This document shows positions 1-6,200 of a stretch of 11,909 bases of DNA, in pieces. The notes beneath the pieces were generated by a model. It was given only the letters and a program-made list of their open reading frames with translations. It had not been told where the DNA came from and made no database searches. The stretch comes from JACRBK01 sp964427955 (GTDB lineage: Bacteria; Chloroflexota; Anaerolineae; Aggregatilineales; Aggregatilineaceae): assembly GCA_964427955.1 (NCBI GenBank), contig CAYRWY010000157.1, positions 1-11,909 on the forward strand. Reading direction: 5' to 3'. The stretch's first letter is position 1; the number at the start of each line of letters is the position of its first letter. The position numbers were made by a program, and so were the translations under genes.

Positions 1-68
1 CCCATCATCAGCCATTGCCAACTGGCATCCCGCGTGCGACGGCGCAGGTTACCGTAATCATCTCTCAT
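1..68 (-). CDS. N-terminus of an unidentified protein, truncated by the left window edge
   Basis: The minus strand shows an ATG at position 68 preceded by AAGGAG ten bases upstream (about 79-84), a good ribosome binding site. The 22 visible codons read MRDDYGNLRRRTRDASWQWL, then MM, with no stop before the edge. The visible part is a basic, Arg-rich stretch followed by an aromatic/hydrophobic turn (WQWLMM), as would be expected of a short cytoplasmic tail leading into a first membrane segment, but that is inference from 22 residues. A sigma70-like promoter lies at 132-160 in the right orientation. I do not recognise the family. The gene lies downstream of the endonuclease IV homologue on the same strand, but having its own promoter suggests separate control. 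Confidence 0.55.
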   Translation of the reverse strand, partial: MRDDYGNLRRRTRDASWQWLMM

Positions 69-131
69 CGCAACCAAGCTCCTTACTCATATTTTCCCAG
101 GGCCAATCGAGCGTGGCCGCCGATCGTCCCT

Positions 132-160
132 ATAATATCGCCTTCACGTGCGCGGACCAA
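132..160 (-). promoter_or_regulatory. Candidate sigma70-type promoter for the left-edge gene
   Basis: On the minus strand TTGGTC (155-160) is separated by exactly 17 bases from TATTAT (132-137). The -10 matches TATAAT at five of six positions and the -35 begins with the conserved TTG. It sits in the 101-base gap between the endonuclease IV stop and the ATG at 68, leaving a leader of roughly 55-60 bases that contains the AAGGAG site. The spacing, orientation and intergenic position support it; no experiment does. Confidence 0.5.
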
Positions 161-169
161 ACGCTTAAC

Positions 170-1051
170 CTACGATTCGTCGCCGTTTCTCACCAACTTC
201 TCATCCTCGAGCAGGCGCCGGTAGGTGGCTTGCAGGGTCAGGGCGTCGGCGATGTGAAACGGCTCGGGCGCCTCGACCGCGATGGTGCCCGCCGCCTGGG
301 CATCCACCATCGCCTGGAGCAGCTCCCGGTAGCGCAGATCGGCCTCGTTGAGCGGCAGGTGATTCTTCTCGCCTTTGGGACCGTACTCGATGCCCGACAG
401 GTGGGCGTGCAGCCGTTCCAGGCCCGCGCGTCCCAGTTCCCGCTCGACCGCGCCCAGCATGGCGGCAAACTCCTCATAGCTGTTCAGCTTGCCCGTGCGA
501 GCGTGCATGTGCGCGAAGTCGATGCAGGGCAGCACGCCCGGCACATCGCGGCTGAGTTGGAGGATCTCGTCCAGGTCGCCGAACATCTCGGCTTTGCCCA
601 TCGTCTCCGGGCGCAGCGTGACCGTAACCCCTTCTTCATCGAGAATCCCCCGGATCTCGAGCAACTTCTGCCTGGCCCGTTCGTACACTAAATCAGGGGC
701 TTGTTCGTGATAAGAGCCAGGATGGAAGATGATGTCGCGCGCCCCGGCCAGGAACCCCTTACGCGCTGCCGCCAGCAGCCGCTCGTCGCTTTTTTGCATC
801 AGCTCGGCGGTCTGGCTGTTGAGATTGATATAATAGGGCGCATGGATGCTCAGGGTAATCTGGTGTCGTTCGGCGGTCGCTTTGATCGCGGCGCACGTGT
901 CGTCCGACACGCGCACGCTCTGCACCCAGGCGATCTCGAGGTGCTGAAGTCCCAACACGCGAGTGTGTTCGATGGCGGCGGGCGTGCCAGGCGTCGGCGT
1001 CGTCTGCGGACTGCCGACGGTTCCAAATCGGATACGTTCGGAGAGGGTCAT
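170..1051 (-). CDS. nfo: Endonuclease IV family (AP endonuclease 2) TIM-barrel protein
   Basis: 293 residues, close to the usual 280-300 for endonuclease IV, which cleaves DNA 5' to abasic sites in base-excision repair with a three-metal centre. The ligand series is visible in order: H70 (SIHAPYYINL), H110 (FHPGSY), E149 (RPETMG), D178 and H181 (CIDFAHMH), H217 (HAHLSG), H231 (KNHLPL) and E260 (EAPEP). These correspond to E. coli H69, H109, E145, D179, H182, H216, H231 and E261. The position equivalent to E. coli D229 appears to be K229, so one metal ligand seems lost or moved. The HLSGIEYGPKGEKNH motif resembles archaeal-type members as I recall them. The ATG at 1051 has AGGA seven bases upstream. 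It is divergent from the M50 gene, with only 47 bases between starts. A role as a non-nuclease xylose-isomerase-like barrel is possible but less likely. The symbol is a family assignment, not proof of activity. Confidence 0.85.
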   Translation of the reverse strand: MTLSERIRFGTVGSPQTTPTPGTPAAIEHTRVLGLQHLEIAWVQSVRVSDDTCAAIKATAERHQITLSIHAPYYINLNSQTAELMQKSDERLLAAARKGFLAGARDIIFHPGSYHEQAPDLVYERARQKLLEIRGILDEEGVTVTLRPETMGKAEMFGDLDEILQLSRDVPGVLPCIDFAHMHARTGKLNSYEEFAAMLGAVERELGRAGLERLHAHLSGIEYGPKGEKNHLPLNEADLRYRELLQAMVDAQAAGTIAVEAPEPFHIADALTLQATYRRLLEDEKLVRNGDES

Positions 1052-1074
1052 AGCGTTATCCTATCTGCCGGTGC

Positions 1075-1084
1075 TTACCGGTAA
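1075..1084. promoter_or_regulatory. Short palindrome TTACCGGTAA between divergent genes
   Basis: A perfect 10-base palindrome lies in the 47-base gap between the starts of the endonuclease IV gene (minus) and the M50 gene (plus), next to the AGGGAG ribosome binding site of the latter (1085-1090). It could be an operator affecting both genes, but a 10-base palindrome can occur by chance and I found no convincing -10/-35 pair in this gap. Confidence 0.2.
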
Positions 1085-1098
1085 AGGGAGCAAAAGTC

Positions 1099-1974
1099 GT
1101 GTCTACCAATCTCGCAAACCGAAATTCACGGCGAGACCTCGCCCTGGCAGTCGTTGCCTTCATGATCGCATTAGTCCTGTGGCAAATGCAAGGGTTATTT
1201 TTCCTGACTCTGCCATTTCGCCTGTTTGTCACCATGATCCACGAGCTGGGGCATGGCGTATCCGCCGTGCTGACCGGCGGCTCGTTCCTCCATTTCGAGA
1301 TCACGCGCCGCGGGGCCGGGTTGGCCTACACCAGCGGCGGCTGGCGCTGGGTGATCATCCAGGCGGGCTACCTGGGCACGGCCCTGTTTGGGGCGGGTCT
1401 GCTGTTTCTGACGCACCGCACGCCCAAGCCGGGCCGGGTCGCCGTCGCGGTGGGCACGTTGATTGGCCTTCTGACGCTGGCCTATTCCGGGATGAGTCTC
1501 TCTAAGCTCAGCCTCTTCGAGCTGATCCCCGTGGTGGGCGTGCTGGGCGCGGCGCTGTATCTCTTCCTCACGCAGGAGACAGCCCAGGGGCGCTACGTCG
1601 GCGTGATCGTCGGGGCGTGCGGCGGTATGTTGTTGATGGCCTTCGCCGGGGCCGGGAACCTGATCACCATTCTGGTGGGGTTGATCAGCGGACTGGCGCT
1701 GATCTGGGTGGGCCTGCGCGGCAGCCGTGACACCATCGTCGTCGTGCTCACCTTCCTGGCTTTTTTGACCGGCCTGCAAGCGATCACCGACGCCTGGGTG
1801 CTGCTCAAGATCGTCACGCTGCCGTCCTCTATGATGCCGCTCAACGACGCCAGCTCGATGGCGCACGAGATCGGAGGATCGGCGGCCCTCTGGGCGTTGA
1901 TCTGGATGGCGTTGGACGTGGTGATCTTTGGCACGTCGGTCTACTTCGTGTTCTTCCGACCGGCGCGCCGGTAA
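1099..1974 (+). CDS. M50B-like integral membrane metalloprotease
   Basis: 291 residues beginning at a GTG with AGGGAG eight bases upstream (1085-1090). The zinc-protease motif HELGH is at residues 48-52 (MIHELGHGVSAVLTGG), at the edge of the first hydrophobic segment (about 14-45). Several further hydrophobic stretches follow (about 83-105, 112-130, 138-155, 165-210, 213-235 and 258-285), so this is a polytopic membrane protein. The WxxxxxAGYLG-type segment (WVIIQAGYLGTALFGAG, about 86-102) and a late NDA (D250) in LNDASSMAHE are features I associate with the M50B-like family, where the late Asp is a candidate third zinc ligand. M50 enzymes cut substrates within or near the membrane; no substrate is apparent here and no PDZ domain is present. 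It converges with the STAND ATPase gene (48 bases between stops), which suggests no shared transcript. Confidence 0.8.
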   Translation: MSTNLANRNSRRDLALAVVAFMIALVLWQMQGLFFLTLPFRLFVTMIHELGHGVSAVLTGGSFLHFEITRRGAGLAYTSGGWRWVIIQAGYLGTALFGAGLLFLTHRTPKPGRVAVAVGTLIGLLTLAYSGMSLSKLSLFELIPVVGVLGAALYLFLTQETAQGRYVGVIVGACGGMLLMAFAGAGNLITILVGLISGLALIWVGLRGSRDTIVVVLTFLAFLTGLQAITDAWVLLKIVTLPSSMMPLNDASSMAHEIGGSAALWALIWMALDVVIFGTSVYFVFFRPARR

Positions 1975-1981
1975 TGGCGAG

Positions 1982-2011
1982 CAGGGACCAACCTGACGCG
2001 GCTGGTCCCTG
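1982..2011. terminator. Hairpin between convergent stops, possible bidirectional terminator
   Basis: CAGGGACCA (1982-1990) is exactly complementary to TGGTCCCTG (2003-2011), a 9-bp stem with a 12-base loop. It sits 8 bases past the M50 stop and 11 bases past the STAND stop on the opposite strand. The position suits a terminator shared by both genes. Neither side has a clear T-run, so it may instead be a transcript 3'-end stabiliser or part of a factor-dependent end. Confidence 0.45.
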
Positions 2012-2022
2012 TCCGCAGGGCG

Positions 2023-4371
2023 TCAGACGTTCAGATCGAAGGCTGTCCGGGCATAATCCTCCAGACTGTCTTCTGAGGCCAGGGCCAGGGTCATCCCGGC
2101 GCGCATCAGGCGCTCCTGGCGGGTTCTGACCCGGCTGAGCAGGCGCTGCACGTCGGTGTTATCCGGCTGTAAAGTGCTGGCGGTTTGCAGCAGTTGGAGC
2201 GCCAGATTGATCGAATTTGTATCGTCGATCATCAGGTGTGCCAGCGACAGCATGATCCGGCTCTGTTTTTCCTCGTCCTTGAGCGAGAATGCCAGGTGCA
2301 GCGCCCGGCGGTAATGCAGAATCGCACCGTCGGTATCTCCACGCAGCTCCAGCACCCATCCAATCTGCCGGTACTGCTCGAAGACGCCGGGCTGATCGTC
2401 GGCGGCTTTCGCCAGCGCGAGCGCGCGGGTGTAGCTGGCCTGCGCGTCGTCCCATTCCCCCAGGTCCGTCTGGGTATCGCCGATCTTGTCCAGAACCGCG
2501 CGCACCAGGTCAGTTTCTTCGAGGCGGTCGTAGATGGCCAGGGCTTGCTCCCAGAGATTGATGGCATCCTGATAGCGCCCTTGCTCCCAGTAGACGGAGC
2601 CGAGTTTGTCCTGGGTAAGGCTGATGTTCAGCCACGACTCGCTGGGCCGGAAGGCCACAATCGCTTCCCGGTAGGCCGCTTCCGCGCCGTCCAGTTCGCC
2701 GAGACTCACCTGGAGATCGCCCAACAATCCCAGCAGCTCGCCTTCACGCTCGGGGTTGCCGCTTTCCTGGGCCAGGGCCATGCCGCGCTCGACATAGTTC
2801 ACCACATCGTCGTAATTCGCGTTGCCCAGGTTCTGGGTCGCCAGGGCGGAGAGGGCGGCCAGTTCGTCTTCGATGCTGCCATTGGCCTGAACGTCTTGCT
2901 GAACTTCCGCCTCGGGGGCGGCGACGTTGCCCGGATGCTCGATGCCGGTCTGGGGGACAGTGTTGGCCGGGCTTTGAGGGAGCGCCGGTTCGCTGTCACG
3001 CAGTGTGAGCGAGGCAGTCTCGTCCCACGTCAGCGGTTTCTTATCGACGTCTTCATACGACGGTGTGGGCTGGGTCGGCTCGGTGTCGGATTTTTCGACG
3101 ATGGCCTCTTCGCTGGCGGGTGCGGGCGCTTCGGCCAGGGGGACAGCCTCGGCAGGCGGTTCTTCCGCGAGCCAGTCGTATTCGACTTGGAAGCCGCACG
3201 CCGTGACGAAGCTCTGCGGCGACGTGGGTTGCAGACTCTCGGTCACTTTAGTCAAAAAATCGGTGTGGCCGGTTTCGGCAGCATAACGCCCCGCCGCGAT
3301 CAGATTGCTGACTTCGGCAGCCAACCTCTGGTAATGCGCCGGATCGTCGTGGCCCGCGTGCTGCTGGACGAAGGTCTGAAGCCCCTGTAAATGGCGCTCG
3401 ATCATCGTGTCCAACCGCTGCTTGCCGCGCAGGAAAGCCTCGGCGAACGCCCGGACGATCTCGTGGACGCCGAAATAGGGCTGATCGTAGACGGAATGCT
3501 CGACGGCGAAACCGTGGCCCACGAGCTGCCGCATCCGGGCCGTGATGGCCGCTCCGGGCGCGCGGCTGGTGGTGGCGAGCAGTTCTTCGCTGGCCCCGCC
3601 CGCAAAGGTCGTCGCCAGCAGCACTGCCATCCCCTGGAGTTCAGGCGCCAGCAGGCGGTAAGCGGCGGTCGTGACGGCCATGATGCGGTTGGTCTGGCCG
3701 GGCGGCAGATCGGGCAGTTGGGCCAGAAACTCGGCCACCGTGCGTCCATCGGCTAAGGCGTGACCGGCTAGCGTGATCGACAGCGGAATCCCGGCCAGGG
3801 CGTCCAGCAGGGCATCGTCGGGCTGGATCGCCGACCCGGCCAGCGATGACAGCAGGCTCGTCGTATCGTCGGCGCTCAGCGGTTGGACGGCGTAGGGCGT
3901 CCAGGGGCCAGGGATCATTTTGGGCTGGGTCAGCAGCAGGGGGACTCCCGCCGCGCATTCTCGTACAAATTCACGGGCTGCGTCGATCTGGACCTGCCCA
4001 TCCAGGACGACCAGGGGGCGGTTGTCTTGCAGCAGCCGTTGTACGCTGGCAGCGTCAGCGCCTCCGCCCAGGGGAGCGGCTCCATAGGCCCGCGCGACCT
4101 GGTTGAGCAGCGCCGGAAAAGGATCGTCGTTGACTTCCAACCACAACACCCCGCCCGGCAGCTCCGCATACCCGGCAGCCAGTGCGGCGGCCAGCGCGGT
4201 TTTGCCGATTCCGGCTGGCCCATGCAGCAGCACCGCGGTTCCGGCTCTGAGGGCCAGGTGGATCGAATCCAGGTCGGAACTGCGCCCTACCAGTCGTTCC
4301 AGCGGGCGAACAGGTAAATTCTGGCTGCCGTGAATTGGTGCCCCATGTGAAAAAACAGGTTGTAGACTCAT
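2023..4371 (-). CDS. STAND-type (NB-ARC-like) ATPase with C-terminal TPR repeats
   Basis: I chose the ATG at 4371 (782 residues) because AAGGG lies eight bases upstream; an in-frame TTG at 4389 would overlap that site. A short lead ends in the VGR motif (residues 28-30). It is followed by Walker A GPAGIGKT (51-58), Walker B LVVLD (120-124), a LLLTQP sensor-like strand (145-150) and GIPL (194-197, the GLPL-type motif of NB-ARC proteins). A helical/winged-helix region runs to about 330 and a further helical part to about 395. Residues 400-497 form an acidic, Pro/Ala-rich, probably disordered linker. From about 500 to 745 come tandem TPR-like helices (for example YQDAINLWEQALAIYD and DDAQASYTRALALA). 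Such proteins are ATP-driven switches that oligomerise when the repeat part senses a partner. There is no DNA-binding or enzymatic domain at the N-terminus and no membrane segment, so the output is unknown. It is flanked by terminator-like hairpins and is probably transcribed alone. Confidence 0.85.
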   Translation of the reverse strand: MSLQPVFSHGAPIHGSQNLPVRPLERLVGRSSDLDSIHLALRAGTAVLLHGPAGIGKTALAAALAAGYAELPGGVLWLEVNDDPFPALLNQVARAYGAAPLGGGADAASVQRLLQDNRPLVVLDGQVQIDAAREFVRECAAGVPLLLTQPKMIPGPWTPYAVQPLSADDTTSLLSSLAGSAIQPDDALLDALAGIPLSITLAGHALADGRTVAEFLAQLPDLPPGQTNRIMAVTTAAYRLLAPELQGMAVLLATTFAGGASEELLATTSRAPGAAITARMRQLVGHGFAVEHSVYDQPYFGVHEIVRAFAEAFLRGKQRLDTMIERHLQGLQTFVQQHAGHDDPAHYQRLAAEVSNLIAAGRYAAETGHTDFLTKVTESLQPTSPQSFVTACGFQVEYDWLAEEPPAEAVPLAEAPAPASEEAIVEKSDTEPTQPTPSYEDVDKKPLTWDETASLTLRDSEPALPQSPANTVPQTGIEHPGNVAAPEAEVQQDVQANGSIEDELAALSALATQNLGNANYDDVVNYVERGMALAQESGNPEREGELLGLLGDLQVSLGELDGAEAAYREAIVAFRPSESWLNISLTQDKLGSVYWEQGRYQDAINLWEQALAIYDRLEETDLVRAVLDKIGDTQTDLGEWDDAQASYTRALALAKAADDQPGVFEQYRQIGWVLELRGDTDGAILHYRRALHLAFSLKDEEKQSRIMLSLAHLMIDDTNSINLALQLLQTASTLQPDNTDVQRLLSRVRTRQERLMRAGMTLALASEDSLEDYARTAFDLNV

Positions 4372-4389
4372 TCGGACCGCCCTTACCAA

Positions 4390-4455
4390 TCACGTGAAAT
4401 ATATAGGTTTGAGTTGCAGTATATCAGAAGCTTCAATCTACCACTAGCGGACGGC
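4390..4455 (-). promoter_or_regulatory. AT-rich upstream region of the STAND ATPase gene
   Basis: This stretch is markedly more AT-rich than its surroundings and lies between the STAND start and the trm112 terminator, so it must hold the STAND promoter. The best pair I see on the minus strand is TTCTGA, 18 bases, TATATA, which is weak at the -35. Two small palindromes occur: TCACGTGA (4390-4397), between the -10-like sequence and the ribosome binding site, and GAAGCTTC (4427-4434). Either could be an operator, but both are short. Confidence 0.3.
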
Positions 4456-4487
4456 AAAAAAACGCCCGGCAGTCAGGGCCGGGCGTT
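4456..4487 (-). terminator. Intrinsic terminator of the Trm112-like gene
   Basis: Read on the minus strand, AACGCCCGGC (4478-4487) pairs perfectly with GCCGGGCGTT (4461-4470), a 10-bp GC-rich stem with a 7-base loop. Seven consecutive T residues (4456-4462) overlap and follow the stem. It starts 17 bases past the Trm112-like stop. This is a classic rho-independent terminator and separates that gene from the STAND gene downstream on the same strand. Confidence 0.9.
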
Positions 4488-4503
4488 CGGGGGCGTGCGC
4501 CAA

Positions 4504-4767
4504 TCAGTCTTCGTCGGGGGGCGGCACAGGCAGGCTGTCTTCCGGGACATCCTTGTACTTCTTCCCGGTGTCCAGCAGCATGACCGGAATCCCTTCCCGG
4601 ATCGGGTACTTATAGCCGGAGTCGTCGCACACCAGCCAGCAGCCGTGAACCAGTCTCAGACGACCCGGATCGTCACCCTTATTGGTGTAATGTACTGCTT
4701 CGGGGCAGCGCAGAATTTCAAGCAAGTCTGGGCTGATCGTGTTCTCAGGCACCGCTTTATCCGCCAT
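4504..4767 (-). CDS. Trm112/UPF0434 family small protein with a depleted zinc site
   Basis: 87 residues from the ATG at 4767, chosen because GGAGG lies five bases upstream; a GTG at 4779 would overlap that site. The family signature is clear: LLEILRCP (15-22), LVC (45-47) and YKYPIREGIPVML (52-64). Trm112-like proteins are small activators of methyltransferases (tRNA, rRNA and release-factor modification) in eukaryotes and archaea; the bacterial UPF0434 members are poorly characterised. The full zinc site is CPxC plus CxxC. Here only C21 and C47 of those positions remain, with A24 and S50 at the others; C43 is an extra cysteine nearby. Zinc binding is therefore doubtful. The C-terminus is an acidic, proline-rich tail (about 70-87). 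It has its own near-consensus promoter and terminator, so it is a monocistronic unit. No methyltransferase gene lies next to it. Confidence 0.85.
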   Translation of the reverse strand: MADKAVPENTISPDLLEILRCPEAVHYTNKGDDPGRLRLVHGCWLVCDDSGYKYPIREGIPVMLLDTGKKYKDVPEDSLPVPPPDED

Positions 4768-4805
4768 CCTATCCTCCACGAAAAAACTCGCTGTTCTAGG
4801 TCAGG

Positions 4806-4834
4806 AGTATAGCCAGCCGGGAGATCAGCGTCAA
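4806..4834 (-). promoter_or_regulatory. Strong sigma70-type promoter of the Trm112-like gene
   Basis: On the minus strand TTGACG (4829-4834) and TATACT (4806-4811) are separated by exactly 17 bases, each hexamer matching consensus at five of six positions. Transcription should start near 4799, giving a leader of about 30 bases that ends in GGAGG and the ATG at 4767. This is the best promoter match in the window. Confidence 0.75.
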
Positions 4835-4919
4835 GCAGCAGATGAGAAATGCTGGCGCTCCAAACCGGATTAGCGGTAAACTGAGAGCGTTGGTCGAATC
4901 CTGTCAAAAGACGAGCGTT

Positions 4920-5696
4920 ATGCCTGCCGTTGGTCTGCCTATTTACTACAGCCAGCAAAAAGCGGATACCTCTCAGCCTCCCCTGGTATTGGTGCACGGG
5001 GCGGGGGGATCACACCTGGATTGGCCGCCGGAACTGCGCCGGTTGCCCGGTACTCGCGTGATCGCCCTGGACCTGCCCGGTCACGGACGATCTGCCGGGC
5101 CAGGGCGGTCTGATATTCTCGCCTATGCGGAGGCCGTGAGCGCGCTGCTTGCGGCGCTGCAAATCGAACGGGCCGTGATCGCCGGGCACAGCATGGGCGG
5201 AGCGGTCGCCTTGCAGGTGGCGCTGCACGACCCCGAGCACGTGGCCGGGCTGATCCTGATGGGCACGGGCAGCAAGCTCCCGATCGATCCGACACTGCCA
5301 CAGCGCATCATCGAGGCGACGGAAGAGACGGTCCGTTGGGTGGTCGAGTGGAGTTGGGACCCCGGCGTGCCGGAGAGCGTCAAAGATCTGAGCCGCCAGC
5401 GCCTGCTCGACATTGCGCCCCAGGTGTTGCAGGGGGATTACCTGGCCTGCCAGGCGTTCGACGTGCGCGATCAGTTGGATCGCATCGCCGTGCCGGTCTT
5501 GGTGATCAGCGCCACCGAGGATCGTATGGTGAAACCTAAGTTCGGAATGACCCTCGCCGAGCGTATTCCACAGGCTCGCCTCGTGATGATCGAGCAGGCC
5601 GGGCACATGTTCCCCCTGGAAAAAGCCCCTCTCGTCGCACAGACCGTACGGGTGTGGTGGGCCGAACAAGGATGGTCAGCACCATGCGCCGGGTAG
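4920..5696 (+). CDS. Alpha/beta-fold hydrolase
   Basis: 258 residues from the ATG at 4920. An ATG at 4842 would add 26 residues that do not resemble the usual start, whereas MPAVGLPIYY leads directly into the first strand. The oxyanion-loop HGAGG is at 26-30, DLPGHGRS at 51-58, the nucleophile elbow GHSMGG at 89-94 (Ser91), the acid ATEDR with Asp201, and the base GHMFPLEK with His229. All three catalytic residues are present in the expected order. There is no signal peptide, so it is cytosolic. The fold covers esterases, lipases, C-C hydrolases and others; the sequence does not settle the substrate. Its stop overlaps the next gene by 13 bases, implying translational coupling, and the alpha-mannosidase follows. 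A deacylase acting on glycan substituents would fit the neighbourhood, but that is speculation. The ribosome binding site and promoter are weak by eye. Confidence 0.9.
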   Translation: MPAVGLPIYYSQQKADTSQPPLVLVHGAGGSHLDWPPELRRLPGTRVIALDLPGHGRSAGPGRSDILAYAEAVSALLAALQIERAVIAGHSMGGAVALQVALHDPEHVAGLILMGTGSKLPIDPTLPQRIIEATEETVRWVVEWSWDPGVPESVKDLSRQRLLDIAPQVLQGDYLACQAFDVRDQLDRIAVPVLVISATEDRMVKPKFGMTLAERIPQARLVMIEQAGHMFPLEKAPLVAQTVRVWWAEQGWSAPCAG

Positions 5697-6169
5697 CAGG
5701 ATGGGTACTGCGCCAGGGCGGGCGAGCTGCCGTCGGCACCGCGCTGCGGATGGGAGGCCGGTCTGCCGTCGATTCGGCCCTGGGCGCGGCGGCGGACGTC
5801 GTCCCCAAGACTTCACAGCGATCCCATCTCCAGGTGTTCAACGTCACGTCGCCTGTGACCGTTTACGTGCGGGCGAGTCACTGCCGCGTCGTCGTGCGCT
5901 CGGAACCAGCCGCCAAAGTCGTACTCGAAGCGAACCTGTATCGTGCCTTTGGCGTGGAACTGGTGGCCGAGCAGGATGCCGCCGGAGTCTATATCGTCAT
6001 CCGGCGCAAGCCGGTGGTCGGGACCATCGCGCGCGCCACGCTGACCCTGACGGTTCCTCCCGACGCCTATCTGGCGCTGCACCTGACCCCGGGCGAAATC
6101 GTTTTTGAGAATGTGGACGGCACGGTGAAACTGCCTGCCGGACAGGTATTTGATCCAGCGGAATCTTGA
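5684..6169 (+). CDS. Small beta-rich protein, weakly like DUF4097 domains
   Basis: 161 residues if it starts at the ATG at 5684, which has AAGGA eleven bases upstream inside the hydrolase gene; ATG 5672 and GTG 5654 are in-frame alternatives. Residues 1-40 are basic, glycine/alanine-rich and amphipathic, and contain a duplicated GGRxAVxxAL unit (12-21 and 24-33). From about 48 onward the protein alternates short strands and turns (VFNVTSPVTVYVR, RATLTLTVPPDAYLALHL, GEIVFENVDGTVKLPAG). The last part resembles one or two rungs of the DUF4097 putative-adhesin beta-helix. No signal peptide or clear membrane span is seen. The 13-base overlap with the hydrolase gene and the 31-base gap to the mannosidase place it inside an operon. 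Its function is unknown; it could be a partner or scaffold of the hydrolase, or associate with the membrane through its N-terminus. Confidence 0.75.
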   Translation: MRRVAGWVLRQGGRAAVGTALRMGGRSAVDSALGAAADVVPKTSQRSHLQVFNVTSPVTVYVRASHCRVVVRSEPAAKVVLEANLYRAFGVELVAEQDAAGVYIVIRRKPVVGTIARATLTLTVPPDAYLALHLTPGEIVFENVDGTVKLPAGQVFDPAES

Positions 6170-6200
6170 ACGTCCTTATCCTGATTTTGGAGTCTGACCG

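Noticed and set aside
131..136. Perfect TATAAT on the plus strand
   Set aside because: No -35 element stands at the right distance and no plus-strand gene follows; the same bases fit a better-spaced promoter on the minus strand.
2185..3390. 401-codon open frame on the plus strand opposite the STAND gene
   Set aside because: It is antisense to the Walker/TPR-coding frame and has composition typical of a shadow, with no recognisable domain.
2023..4371. STAND ATPase plus M50 protease as an anti-phage or signalling pair
   Set aside because: The genes converge, are separated by a hairpin, and neither carries a recognised defence effector. Adjacency alone is not evidence.
4842..4919. Upstream ATG extension of the alpha/beta hydrolase
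   Set aside because: No ribosome binding site precedes 4842, and the added 26 residues do not look like the start of this fold.
5654..5683. GTG/ATG starts upstream of 5684 for the small protein
   Set aside because: AAGGA at 5668-5672 is correctly spaced only for the ATG at 5684, and the longer starts lie deeper inside the hydrolase gene. They remain possible.
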